The notes under the pieces: generated by a model
Told to the model about the DNA's origin: nothing
Databases searched by the model: none
What the model saw: only the letters and a program-made list of their open reading frames with translations
Made by a program: the position numbers and the translations under genes
Shown here: positions 8,754 through 17,998 of the stretch, piece by piece
Position numbering within the stretch: the first letter of the stretch is position 1
Layout of the letters: every line of letters begins with the position of its first letter
NCBI RefSeq assembly: GCF_001039275.2
Contig: NZ_CP030117.1
Span: forward strand, 5,745,001 to 5,809,000
Reading direction: 5' to 3'
DNA length: 64,000 nt
From: Brevibacillus brevis
Lineage (GTDB): Bacteria > Bacillota > Bacilli > Brevibacillales > Brevibacillaceae

Positions 8754-11621
8754 TTACTTCGAAACGAATTGCTCTAGCTTGGCATTCGTCCGTTCTCTAT
8801 CACGTTCCAAAATCGGCTTCAAATAGATACCCGTATAAGAGCCTTCCATCTTCGCCACTTCTTCCGGTGTTCCCGTTCCGACAATTTCTCCGCCACGGGT
8901 ACCACCCTCAGGCCCCAAATCTACGATGTAATCGACCGTTTTGATCACATCGAGATTGTGCTCGATGACCAGCACTGTATCGCCGTTTTCTACCAATCGT
9001 TGCAGCACCTTCAGCAAACGATCGATATCATCCGTATGCAGACCGGTTGTCGGCTCATCCAAAATGTACAAGGTACGTCCTGTGCTGCGTCGATACAGCT
9101 CGGAGGCAAGCTTGACGCGTTGTGCTTCCCCGCCAGAGAGCGTGGTAGCAGGCTGCCCAAGTTTCATATATCCCAGTCCTACGTCTACGATGGTCTGCAG
9201 CTTGCGCTCAATCTTCGGCAAATTGCGGAAAAACTCTACCCCGTCCTCGATCGTCATTTCCAAGACATCAGCAATGCTCTTGCCTTTGTATTTCACATCG
9301 AGCGTCTCGCGGTTGTAGCGCTTGCCGTGGCAAACTTCGCAAGGCACATACACATCCGGCAAGAAGTGCATCTCGATTTTAATAATCCCGTCACCGCTGC
9401 ACGCTTCACAACGGCCGCCCTTGACGTTAAAGCTGAAGCGACCTTTTTTATAGCCGCGCACTTTGGCTTCGTTGGTGGAAGCAAACAGGTCGCGAATATC
9501 GTCAAAGACACCTGTATATGTCGCCGGATTGGAACGTGGTGTACGTCCAATTGGAGATTGGTCGATGTCGATTACCTTGTCCAAATGCTCCAATCCCAGG
9601 ATGCGGCGATGCTCACCTGGCTTCACCTTTGCCTTATTTAAATCGCGAGCCAGTGTCTTTTGCAAAATTTCATTGATCAGCGTACTTTTTCCTGAACCAG
9701 ATACACCTGTTACGGCAACAAAAACGCCTAAAGGAAGCTTCGCAGTAACGTTTTTCAGGTTGTTTTCCTTCGCGCCCTCAATCTTGATCCATTTGTCCGA
9801 AGGCTTGCGACGCTCCATCGGAACAGGGATGAATTTGCGCCCGCTCAAATAAGCGCCGGTCAAGGAGTTAGGGTCCTCCATGACTTCTTCCGGAGTCCCT
9901 GCCGCTACGATTTGACCGCCATGTATGCCAGCTCCCGGTCCAATATCGATAATATAATCGCAGGCCATCATCGTATCCTCGTCATGCTCGACGACGATCA
10001 ATGTATTCCCCAGCTTGGTCATATGCTCCAACGTCTTGATCAGACGCGCGTTATCCCGCTGGTGCAGTCCGATACTCGGCTCATCCAAAATGTAGAGAAC
10101 GCCCATCAGACTAGAACCGATCTGCGTAGCCAGTCGAATCCGCTGCGCTTCTCCCCCGGACAGTGTTCCCGCCGCACGGCTCAGCGTCAAGTAATCCAGT
10201 CCGACATCAATCAAGAAGTTCAGTCGCGCCTTGATTTCTTTTACGATCAGGTTCGCGATCTTCGTTTCCCGCTCTGTCAGTTCCAGCCCATCGACAAACT
10301 GATGCGCATCGAGAATCGACAGCGTAGTCAGCTCGGAAATGCTGCGCTCTCCGACCTTTACCGCCAAGCTCTCCTGACGCAAACGTTGGCCTTTGCAGAC
10401 AGGACAAGCCTTTTGGCTCATAAATCCTTCGATTTGCTCGCGGATGTAATCCGAGCTCGTCTCCAGATGACGTCGTTGCAGGTTGATGACGACACCTTCA
10501 AACGGTACGACCGCCTCGCGCACTTGCCCGAACTCGTTCTCATAGCGGAAGTGAATTTTTTCGCCCTCACTACCGTACATCAGGATTTGTCGGTGCGCTG
10601 CAGTAAGCTCCTCATATGGCACATCCATCCGAATGTTAAAGTGGCGGCAAGCTGATTCCAACAATTGTTGATAGTACGTCGAAGTCTTCGGCTCCCATGC
10701 GCCAATCGCCCCGTCATCGAGCGTCTTCGTCACATCGGGGACGACCATATCCGGGTCTACCTCTAGCTTGACACCCAGTCCATCACACTCCGAGCAAGCA
10801 CCAAACGGGCTGTTAAAGGAGAAAATCCGCGGCTCCAGCTCCCCGATGGAGAATCCGCATACCGGGCAAGCATGCTTTTCACTGAACAGCAGCTCCTCTT
10901 GCTCCATCACATCGACGATGACCTTGCCATCTGCTAAACGAAGTGCCGTTTCCAAGGAGTCTGCGAGACGCGCCTGTACATCCGGCTTCACAACGACCCG
11001 GTCAACGACAACCTCAATGTTATGCTTCTTGTTCTTTTCCAGCTTGATGTCTTCGGACAGATCGGTAATTTCACCATTGACCCGCACACGGACGAAGCCT
11101 TGCTTGCGGATGTCCTCGAGCAGCTTGACGTGCTCTCCCTTGCGTCCTTGCACCATGGGAGCTAGAATCTGCATTTTCGTGCGCTCAGGATACTCCAATA
11201 GGCGATCGACCATTTGTTCAATGGTCTGGGACTGGATCTCGATGCCATGCTCCGGGCAAACTGCTCTACCGACACGCGCATACAAAAGGCGCAAATAGTC
11301 GTAGATTTCCGTAACCGTACCTACCGTGGAGCGAGGGTTGCGGCTCGTCGTTTTCTGGTCAATCGAGATCGCAGGGGACAGTCCCTCAATCGAATCCACG
11401 TCCGGCTTGTCCATTTGCCCGAGAAATTGACGGGCGTATGCAGACAGAGACTCGACATAGCGTCGTTGTCCCTCTGCGTAAATCGTGTCAAAAGCAAGCG
11501 AGGATTTACCCGAGCCAGACAAACCCGTCAGAACGACGAATTTGTCCCTCGGAATGACTACATCAACATTTTTTAGGTTATGGGCACGTGCACCCTTTAC
11601 GACAATATGTTCTAATGGCAT
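8754..11621 (-). CDS. uvrA: Excinuclease ABC subunit A
   Basis: UvrA is the damage-sensing ATPase of nucleotide excision repair. The 955-residue protein has two ABC modules: Walker A LTGLSGSGKSSLAFDT near residue 33, and VTGVSGSGKSTLINEIL near 640, each with an LSGGEAQR signature. Zinc sites CPVCGFSIGE and SECDGLG lie in the first half, and CEACSGDGIIK with CEVCHGKR in the second. AAGGAGAGG stands before the start. It lies 15 bp after uvrB, forming one SOS operon. Confidence 0.98.
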   Translation of the reverse strand: MPLEHIVVKGARAHNLKNVDVVIPRDKFVVLTGLSGSGKSSLAFDTIYAEGQRRYVESLSAYARQFLGQMDKPDVDSIEGLSPAISIDQKTTSRNPRSTVGTVTEIYDYLRLLYARVGRAVCPEHGIEIQSQTIEQMVDRLLEYPERTKMQILAPMVQGRKGEHVKLLEDIRKQGFVRVRVNGEITDLSEDIKLEKNKKHNIEVVVDRVVVKPDVQARLADSLETALRLADGKVIVDVMEQEELLFSEKHACPVCGFSIGELEPRIFSFNSPFGACSECDGLGVKLEVDPDMVVPDVTKTLDDGAIGAWEPKTSTYYQQLLESACRHFNIRMDVPYEELTAAHRQILMYGSEGEKIHFRYENEFGQVREAVVPFEGVVINLQRRHLETSSDYIREQIEGFMSQKACPVCKGQRLRQESLAVKVGERSISELTTLSILDAHQFVDGLELTERETKIANLIVKEIKARLNFLIDVGLDYLTLSRAAGTLSGGEAQRIRLATQIGSSLMGVLYILDEPSIGLHQRDNARLIKTLEHMTKLGNTLIVVEHDEDTMMACDYIIDIGPGAGIHGGQIVAAGTPEEVMEDPNSLTGAYLSGRKFIPVPMERRKPSDKWIKIEGAKENNLKNVTAKLPLGVFVAVTGVSGSGKSTLINEILQKTLARDLNKAKVKPGEHRRILGLEHLDKVIDIDQSPIGRTPRSNPATYTGVFDDIRDLFASTNEAKVRGYKKGRFSFNVKGGRCEACSGDGIIKIEMHFLPDVYVPCEVCHGKRYNRETLDVKYKGKSIADVLEMTIEDGVEFFRNLPKIERKLQTIVDVGLGYMKLGQPATTLSGGEAQRVKLASELYRRSTGRTLYILDEPTTGLHTDDIDRLLKVLQRLVENGDTVLVIEHNLDVIKTVDYIVDLGPEGGTRGGEIVGTGTPEEVAKMEGSYTGIYLKPILERDRERTNAKLEQFVSK

Positions 11622-11636
11622 GAAAAAAACCTCTCC

Positions 11637-13613
11637 TTAGAGTTCCGCCTTCAGCTCAAGAATCAAATCACGCAATTCTGCCGCACGCTCGAACATGAGG
11701 TTGCGTGCCGCTTCCTTCATTTCTTCTTCCATACGTTCTATAACAGCCACGCGATCCTTCTTCGGCATTTTCTTGAAGTCTGCATGTGGCAAGTAATCCG
11801 CTTTTTCCTCCGCTACCTTGGTCGCCTCGATCACTTCGCGGACGGACTTTTTCACGGTTTGCGGCGTGATGCCGTGCTCTTCATTGTAAGCCATCTGAAT
11901 GGAACGACGACGCTCTGTCTCCCGGATCGCAGAGGTCATCGAATCTGTCATTTTATCCGCGTACATGATAACGCGTCCCTCTGCGTTCCGCGCAGCCCGA
12001 CCAATCGTCTGAATCAGCGAGCGCTCATTACGCAGGAAGCCTTCCTTGTCTGCATCCAATATCGCTACGAGCGATACTTCCGGCAAGTCCAAGCCTTCCC
12101 GCAAGAGGTTGATCCCGACCAGCACGTCAAACTCACCCAAACGCAACGAACGTAAAATTTGCATCCGCTCAATCGTTTTAATATCCGAGTGAAGATAGCG
12201 GACCTTGATTCCGATTTCTTTCAGATAGTCCGTCAAATCCTCAGACATTTTCTTCGTCAGAGTCGTGACGAGAACCCGCTCATTTTTCGCAATCGTGGCT
12301 TGAATTTCGCCAATCAAATCGTCAATCTGTCCCTTGATCGGACGTACCGTTACCGTCGGGTCAATCAAGCCTGTCGGACGAATCACCTGCTGCACCATTT
12401 CCGGGCTGTGCTCCAGCTCATAAGGTCCAGGTGTAGCTGAAATGTAAATCGCTTGTTTCAGCTTTCCTTCAAACTCTTCGAACTTGAGTGGGCGGTTATC
12501 GCGAGCAGAAGGCAGACGGAATCCGTGCTCGACCAGTACATCCTTCCGTGCGCGGTCACCGTTATACATCCCCCGAACCTGCGGCAAGGTCATATGCGAC
12601 TCATCCATCATGACGATAAAATCCTCTGGGAAGTAATCCAGCAAGGTATATGGAGCATGCCCGGCAGGCAGTCCTGTCAGATGGCGCGAGTAGTTCTCAA
12701 TACCGGAGCAAAAGCCCATCTCCATCATCATCTCAATATCGTACCGTGTGCGTTGCTCCAGTCGCTGTGCTTCCAGGAGCTTGCCCGCATCACGGAATTC
12801 TTTCAGTCTTTCTTCCAGCTCGGCCTCAATGCTTTGGACAGCCAGCTTCATTTTCTCCTCACGCGTCACATAGTGAGATTTAGGGAAGATGGCAATGTGA
12901 TCACGCTGTCCCAAAATCTCGCCGGTCAGTACGTCAATCGAAGTAATCCGTTCAATTTCATCTCCAAAAAACTCAACGCGAATCGCCTGCTCACTCTCCG
13001 AGGCAGGGAAAATCTCCACGACGTCACCCCGCACACGGAAGGTACCGCGCGTGAAGTTGATGTCGTTGCGTGTGTACTGGATATCGACCAGACGATGCAA
13101 AATCTCGTCCCGTCCTGTTTCCATGCCAACACGTAAAGACAAGAGCAGCTCCCGATACTCCTCGGGCGAACCCAATCCGTAAATGCAGGAGACGGAGGCA
13201 ACGATGATCACATCTCGGCGTTCAAACAACGCACTGGTAGCGGAGTGACGGAGCTTGTCGATCTCGTCGTTAATGCTCGAGTCTTTTTCAATAAACGTAT
13301 CCGATTGGGGAATGTATGCTTCGGGTTGATAGTAATCGTAGTAGCTGACGAAGTATTCCACCGCGTTGTTCGGGAAAAACTCCTTAAACTCTGCACAAAG
13401 CTGCGCGGCCAGAGTTTTGTTGTGTGCCATCACGAGTGTTGGCCTGTTCACCTGAGCAATTACCTGGGCAGCCGTAAAAGTCTTTCCCGTTCCCGTCGCA
13501 CCCAGCAATGTCTGGTGTCGCTTGCCAGCCTTTAACCCTGCCACCAGCTCGGCAATGGCGGTCGGCTGGTCACCGGATGGTTGAAACTCCGATACCAATT
13601 CAAAACGCTCCAT
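11637..13613 (-). CDS. uvrB: Excinuclease ABC subunit B
   Basis: UvrB is the helicase-like subunit that verifies damage and hands the complex to UvrC. It has Walker A LLGATGTGKTFTAA, the beta-hairpin region with VSYYDYYQPEAYIP, the DESH box (VMMDESHMTLPQ), helicase motifs including RLGEFDVLVGINLLREGLD and QTIGRAARN, and a C-terminal UVR domain (MEEEMKEAARNLMFERAAELRD) that binds UvrC. The start MERFELVSEFQPSGDQP at 13613 is preferred; an ATG at 13625 is possible but sits directly against its GAGGAG. It is the first gene of uvrBA. Confidence 0.97.
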   Translation of the reverse strand: MERFELVSEFQPSGDQPTAIAELVAGLKAGKRHQTLLGATGTGKTFTAAQVIAQVNRPTLVMAHNKTLAAQLCAEFKEFFPNNAVEYFVSYYDYYQPEAYIPQSDTFIEKDSSINDEIDKLRHSATSALFERRDVIIVASVSCIYGLGSPEEYRELLLSLRVGMETGRDEILHRLVDIQYTRNDINFTRGTFRVRGDVVEIFPASESEQAIRVEFFGDEIERITSIDVLTGEILGQRDHIAIFPKSHYVTREEKMKLAVQSIEAELEERLKEFRDAGKLLEAQRLEQRTRYDIEMMMEMGFCSGIENYSRHLTGLPAGHAPYTLLDYFPEDFIVMMDESHMTLPQVRGMYNGDRARKDVLVEHGFRLPSARDNRPLKFEEFEGKLKQAIYISATPGPYELEHSPEMVQQVIRPTGLIDPTVTVRPIKGQIDDLIGEIQATIAKNERVLVTTLTKKMSEDLTDYLKEIGIKVRYLHSDIKTIERMQILRSLRLGEFDVLVGINLLREGLDLPEVSLVAILDADKEGFLRNERSLIQTIGRAARNAEGRVIMYADKMTDSMTSAIRETERRRSIQMAYNEEHGITPQTVKKSVREVIEATKVAEEKADYLPHADFKKMPKKDRVAVIERMEEEMKEAARNLMFERAAELRDLILELKAEL

Positions 13614-13654
13614 TCCCTCGTTCATCTCCTCATAGCATGACTGTTTCTACTTCC

Positions 13655-13660
13655 ATTATA
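13655..13660 (-). promoter_or_regulatory. -10 box of the uvrBA promoter
   Basis: The minus strand has a perfect TATAAT about 40 bp ahead of uvrB. No good -35 hexamer is seen at 17 bp, only GCTTAA. The LexA site lies about 35 bp upstream of it. Confidence 0.55.
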
Positions 13661-13691
13661 ACACAATTTCGGCTAGTTTAAGCCCAAAATT

Positions 13692-13705
13692 CGAACAAAC
13701 GTTTG
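13692..13705. promoter_or_regulatory. LexA (DinR) SOS box
   Basis: The plus strand reads CGAACAAACGTTTG, which fits the Bacillus LexA consensus CGAAC-RNRY-GTTYG at every position. It lies between divergent uvrBA and the flgD-like gene. uvrBA is a classical SOS operon, so control of uvrBA is the main expectation; effect on the flgD-like gene is open. Confidence 0.85.
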
Positions 13706-13793
13706 TCTTCATCTTTTCGCTGATTTTTCCGATATAAGATGAAAGAAGTGCAAACATGCGCAGATAGACTCGCCACCTTCAGGGAGGATTGAC

Positions 13794-14726
13794 ATGTCAG
13801 ATACCGGAACAACCGTTAAAAATAACCCTTATATACAACCGCACATGAGCTATAAAGGCAAAAAAGAATTCACCACCGAGCTCGACCAAAATGCCTTTAT
13901 GAAGCTCATGCTGGAGCAGTTAAAGCATCAAGACCCTATGTCCCCAATGGACAACTCTCAGTTCATCCAGCAAACAAGTATGCTGACCATGGTAGAAAAA
14001 ATCACAAAAATGACCACGCTGATGGAACAATCGAACAACAGCATGGTCACTTTGGAAAAGTATGAAAAGCTGGTAGGTCGTACAGCCTCGTATTCCCTTA
14101 CTACAAAAGACGAGATGACAGGAGAAACTAAGACGGAGAAGAAAGAAGGCGTACTTGATGCCGTCTACATGGATCAAGGCAAAATCTACTTCCGTGTCGC
14201 AGGCGAATCGACACCGATTCCACTGGCAGACGTCTCCGGACTGGAATCGCAAGGTCTGGCTGGCAATACGCTCGATAATAGCGTGAAGTACATGGAAATG
14301 ATCGGTCGAGAGATTTCCTATAAAGTAACCAAGGAAGTCGACCGGGATGGCAATCCAGCTACCACACACGACGTTTCCAAGGTGGATGAAATCTTGAATG
14401 GCGTCATCACTGGCTTTACTACCAAAAACGGTACCGCACAATTCCAACTGGATAATGGATCAACCGTAAAAGCCGAAGAAATCGTAGGCATGACGGTAAA
14501 ACCTGAAAACAGAACAATGGGCAACTCCCTTGCCTACGCGCAAATGATCGGCTACAACATCACGTACAACCAGTCTCAAACAAATCCAGACGGCACCACT
14601 ACCAATACGCCACTTACCGGAGTGGTCAAGGCTGTCAGCATGAAAAACGGAGTAGTCGAATTCGTCCTCCAGGATGATAAGAAAGTCGGTCTCAATCAAA
14701 TCACAGGATTCGAAGCAACTGCCTAG
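13794..14726 (+). CDS. flgD: FlgD-like flagellar hook-capping protein with three C-terminal repeats
   Basis: Residues 25-80 match the FlgD N-terminal domain (LDQNAFMKLMLEQLKHQDPMSPMDNSQFIQQTSMLTMVE, cited here in part: the core is QLKHQDPMSPMDN), which caps the growing flagellar hook. The rest is unusual. Three related modules follow at about 92-152, 168-235 and 249-308, each opening with a xxxGxxxxY motif (LVGRTASY, MIGREISY, MIGYNITY) and ending in a short beta-rich unit. Normal FlgD has a Tudor-like and an FnIII-like domain instead. GGGAGG precedes the start. The gene stands alone, divergent from uvrB and outside any hook operon, with a terminator after it. The fit is good for FlgD function but a paralogue elsewhere is possible. 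Confidence 0.8.
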   Translation: MSDTGTTVKNNPYIQPHMSYKGKKEFTTELDQNAFMKLMLEQLKHQDPMSPMDNSQFIQQTSMLTMVEKITKMTTLMEQSNNSMVTLEKYEKLVGRTASYSLTTKDEMTGETKTEKKEGVLDAVYMDQGKIYFRVAGESTPIPLADVSGLESQGLAGNTLDNSVKYMEMIGREISYKVTKEVDRDGNPATTHDVSKVDEILNGVITGFTTKNGTAQFQLDNGSTVKAEEIVGMTVKPENRTMGNSLAYAQMIGYNITYNQSQTNPDGTTTNTPLTGVVKAVSMKNGVVEFVLQDDKKVGLNQITGFEATA

Positions 14727-14736
14727 AATCCTATAC

Positions 14737-14777
14737 AAAAAGCCGCACATCTTCGAAATCGGAGAAGGCGGCTTTTT
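14737..14777. terminator. Bidirectional terminator between flgD-like gene and ycdB-like gene
   Basis: AAAAAGCCGC (14737-14746) pairs with GCGGCTTTTT (14768-14777), with a small inner CTTC/GAAG helix. It serves the two convergent genes. Confidence 0.9.
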
Positions 14778-14790
14778 CTCATACAGAGTT

Positions 14791-16500
14791 CTATTCGTTT
14801 ACGATCACTTTTCCGGTTATCGCATCCACATAAAACGTATCATCTACTTTAAATTCTCCCCCACAGAAGCAATGCGAGCGAGTTTGGCGAAACGAAAGGT
14901 CATAGCCGAGCTTCCAGGTAATCGTGTCTTTCTCGTAATCTGGCTTGTGGATGTAGGTCAGCTCAAGTGGAAAGGTTTGCAGTAAACGGGTCATGGCCAC
15001 TTGTTCTTTAAGCGCTTGGGAACGGGCCGGGTATTTGACACTGACCGGTTTGTTTATGCTCACCTGCTCCCATGTACCCGTCCATGAATCGATCCGAATC
15101 GTATACATCCCGTCCTCCACACTCTGATTGAGCCCATAAACCGGAATGCCGTTCACAAGAGGATCAGCTACGATCGAGGTGTACCTTTCATCTCCATCCT
15201 CCGTTACTAGTATCTGATTGCTTCCAGACGGAGTTAGTCTTTTCAAAAGCTTATCCGCTTCCATCCGATCCCGCTTCTTATCCGTTTTCACGTTTGACCA
15301 TTGCGGATTGTTCTCCTTTGTGGAAAATTCGAGCAGTTGACCTGTCTTTGCATCCGTCACGAGGAGATGATGCTGCTCGCCGTTACTGCTTCCCTCAGGA
15401 AAGGTAGCCAATCTAGATATCTTGTCAGCATCGGATAACCCCTCACCAAAATTTCCCCATATGAAATACCGACGGGCTGAACCATCGTCGTAACTCGCCT
15501 CGTAGACGGACAGCGGCAGCTTTTCTGTTTCAACGCTAAACAACAAGCGTAACAAATCTCGCGCTTGCGTCTCGGTTTGCGCTACCCACTTCTCACCTGT
15601 TCCAGTCACATTGATGGTCTGAGACGGCGGGGTTGTCGCTCGGTTATTCTTTGTTATCAATTGTTTGCCACTAAAAGCATCCAATGCACTACCTGTATGT
15701 TGTTGCGTTATGATTCCATTTTTCAGGACATAAGCGAGCTTTGCATCTACCTGATCACTTTGATTATGAATGGGCAATAAATAAACAAGTTCCAATGGAC
15801 GGCTTTCTTGCCACTTTCGTACAGCTTGTTCGGCTGAGATGACGCGCTGAGGAGATGGGAGTGAAGAGGGACTTACTTTTTCATATAATCTGCCATCAAA
15901 CGTAGAAAACCAAACGATTCTTCCCGATGCATCAAAACTGACGAGACAATCATAATCGTCATCGAGTACCACATTATTCAGAACTCGCACCAGTCGAACC
16001 GTCAACAAGTCCTTATTTTTATAAACCTCCCTCGCTTGATAGGTGTTGCCTGTACCTGTTCCCTGCAAACCAGCAACAAAAGCCAACGCACGTGTTTTGG
16101 CTTGCTGCTCAGTCGGGTAGGCAGGCTTTGTTGTTGCTTTCGGGGTAAGATTCAGTCTGAGCAGCTCCCCTGTCTGTCCGTCAAAAATCGCATTATCCAT
16201 GGACGATTCGGCCTCAGCAGCAGATTGTGCAAACGTGACCACCACCCCGCTAACACCGGGTCCATCTACATCGCCACCGTAAACGACATAGCGCGAAGAT
16301 AGTTCCGGTAAAAGCTTGACTAGCTTTTGGACACCTTTCGTCACATGCATCGGCACAGCCACAACCGCTTGAGCCTGCGCTACGCTCACAGGACTCGTTG
16401 CACCTGCTCCTGATAAGGGGGCAGCAAAAACCGTGGCGGCAGCTAATGCACCCGACAAAAACCACGAGACCGTTCTTTTCACTTTGAACACCGAACCCAC
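14791..16500 (-). CDS. Secreted YcdB/YcdC-domain protein (PepSY-like)
   Basis: The protein has an N-terminal signal peptide (VKRTVSWFLSGALAAATVF) and about 540 exported residues. It contains repeated PepSY-like units, each with an 'A(A/E)QAVRKWQE...' helix and a 'DAxTGxLL / DAITGKVI' strand (FDGQTGELLRL, DAFSGKQLI, DAKTGQLLEFS, DAITGKVIVNE). This pattern marks YcdB/YcdC proteins of spore formers, whose role is unknown; inhibition of secreted proteases is a guess from PepSY relatives. The start is taken as GTG at 16500 behind AGGAGG; GTG codons at 16491 and 16482 are alternatives. It is downstream of minJ with a 120-bp gap. Confidence 0.75.
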   Translation of the reverse strand: MGSVFKVKRTVSWFLSGALAAATVFAAPLSGAGATSPVSVAQAQAVVAVPMHVTKGVQKLVKLLPELSSRYVVYGGDVDGPGVSGVVVTFAQSAAEAESSMDNAIFDGQTGELLRLNLTPKATTKPAYPTEQQAKTRALAFVAGLQGTGTGNTYQAREVYKNKDLLTVRLVRVLNNVVLDDDYDCLVSFDASGRIVWFSTFDGRLYEKVSPSSLPSPQRVISAEQAVRKWQESRPLELVYLLPIHNQSDQVDAKLAYVLKNGIITQQHTGSALDAFSGKQLITKNNRATTPPSQTINVTGTGEKWVAQTETQARDLLRLLFSVETEKLPLSVYEASYDDGSARRYFIWGNFGEGLSDADKISRLATFPEGSSNGEQHHLLVTDAKTGQLLEFSTKENNPQWSNVKTDKKRDRMEADKLLKRLTPSGSNQILVTEDGDERYTSIVADPLVNGIPVYGLNQSVEDGMYTIRIDSWTGTWEQVSINKPVSVKYPARSQALKEQVAMTRLLQTFPLELTYIHKPDYEKDTITWKLGYDLSFRQTRSHCFCGGEFKVDDTFYVDAITGKVIVNE

Positions 16501-16621
16501 TCCCTCTTTTTTCCTCCTACATAGAGACGTGACAGCCACCCGTAAGTTTCCGAATGGACAAGCTTTTCTCGAAAAAAAGAAGATATGCACGTTTGACTGC
16601 ATACCTTCTCCCCAACTATCC

Positions 16622-17890
16622 TTATGCTCCTACATTCAGCTTCTCCAGCTTTTGCTTGATCAGCTCGACTACACTGGCGCGTTTCAAATCAACAAATGCA
16701 CGGGTATTTGCATCCGGAACCACAATGATCCCCAGTTGGTGATGATTGCCCGCATAGACCGCACACTGTACGAACTTCAGCTCGCCTTCACGGGTGAGTA
16801 CTTCCATTTTGCAAAAGGCAGGATTGGCTTGTAGTGCTGGATATAAATCTTCTTTTTCCCGCACCGAAATGCCATTTACTTTCACGATAATCTCACCAGG
16901 CGTGATACCGATCTCCTCTGCTCTCGTCCCCGGAATGACACCCATTACCTTTACACCACGCGAAGACTGGATGAAATAAGGCGAACGCTTTCTTTCTTGA
17001 TACTGACTCCAGAAAAACAGCGCCTCATGACCGAATAGTGCAAAGATCGCGGCCAGCAGGATCAACGGATAAAACCATACTACCAGAGCGCACAAACCCA
17101 ACAAAATGAGCGCATACAGCGTCAAATTTTTCGCAATCTGTGTTGCTTTTCTATACGGAGTCATCGTTTGCGTCATATCAGAGAATCCGGTCACTGTCGG
17201 CAGAAGCATCAGTCCGAATGAAGCGGCTTCTGGCGAAAAGAACGGCCACCCTGGATACAACGCACCGCTGATAGCACCTGGCTCCATCTGTACGAACAGC
17301 ACGGCTGGCGTCAGCCAAAAAGAATGAAGCAAATAGGCACCCACGATCCGACCACGTTGCCCTTCTACGAACAGCGGTGAAGCATCTCGCCCGCCATTCC
17401 AGCGTACGAGCATCGCTTCAATCAGATGCATGATCGCAACTAACGCAAGCAAAGGCAAAGGTTTCGCCTGACGAATCATTTCCCAGACATAGCTCAATCC
17501 AGGAACATCCGTGACCGGTGGAATGACCTGTGTGATCGCGTGTAAAATCGCCAAAATTCCTGCAGCATATGCGAAACAGAGAAACCGTAAACGAATCAAC
17601 GCCAAGATGAGCGCCAATCCCCATAGTATCCACAAATCTTGTGCTTGCACGACCACGCCGAGTCCTGCACTAAGAAGAGAAATTAACAAGCCTCCCACCA
17701 AGCCCATCACTACAGCACGTATCGTCGAGAGCAAGGGGGACTGAATGCGCGCAGAAAAAAGCTGTCTTTCTAGGTTCATCTGTCTGCGGTAATGCAAATA
17801 AATAAAAACTAGAAAGAGATAGAAGACAGGATTGATAAAAAATGCGGCAAAGCCATATGCAATGGTAAGCATATCTGCCTGTATCGCCAA
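16622..17890 (-). CDS. minJ: Division-site topological factor MinJ-like, polytopic PDZ protein
   Basis: MinJ bridges DivIVA and MinD in Bacillus and so places division inhibition at the poles. The 422-residue protein has about eight membrane helices in the first 270 residues and a C-terminal PDZ domain near 300-380 (SRGVKVMGVIPGTRAEEIGITPGEI... core VIPGTRAEEIGI). The start is taken as TTG at 17890, giving AIQADMLTIAYGFAAFF after Met, because GAGGTGAGG is just upstream and because all ATG codons further 5' lie within or above the ctpB terminator. The position next to ctpB matches B. subtilis minJ-swrA-ctpB; swrA is absent. Confidence 0.82.
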   Translation of the reverse strand: MAIQADMLTIAYGFAAFFINPVFYLFLVFIYLHYRRQMNLERQLFSARIQSPLLSTIRAVVMGLVGGLLISLLSAGLGVVVQAQDLWILWGLALILALIRLRFLCFAYAAGILAILHAITQVIPPVTDVPGLSYVWEMIRQAKPLPLLALVAIMHLIEAMLVRWNGGRDASPLFVEGQRGRIVGAYLLHSFWLTPAVLFVQMEPGAISGALYPGWPFFSPEAASFGLMLLPTVTGFSDMTQTMTPYRKATQIAKNLTLYALILLGLCALVVWFYPLILLAAIFALFGHEALFFWSQYQERKRSPYFIQSSRGVKVMGVIPGTRAEEIGITPGEIIVKVNGISVREKEDLYPALQANPAFCKMEVLTREGELKFVQCAVYAGNHHQLGIIVVPDANTRAFVDLKRASVVELIKQKLEKLNVGA

Positions 17891-17912
17891 TTGCCTCACC
17901 TCATCTAAAAGA

Positions 17913-17945
17913 AAGAAAAACCACGGCATTTGATTTGCCGTGGTT
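17913..17945 (-). terminator. Rho-independent terminator after ctpB
   Basis: The minus strand reads AACCACGGCA, 7 nt, TGCCGTGGTT, TTTCTTTC: a perfect 10-bp stem with a T-run. It ends only 22 bp before the minJ start codon, so minJ depends on read-through or a promoter hidden at the hairpin. Confidence 0.92.
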
Positions 17946-17998
17946 ATCATTTCTACGGAAAGCAGGGAATTACCTGCTTCCATTTTCTTGATTATTCA

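Noticed and set aside
11784..13136. Several long plus-strand frames opposite uvrB
   Set aside because: Shadows of a fully conserved uvrB.
13728..13735. Sigma-D promoter for the flgD-like gene
   Set aside because: TCCGATAT is a good -10, but no TAAA-like -35 lies 14-16 bp upstream, so it was not listed as a feature.
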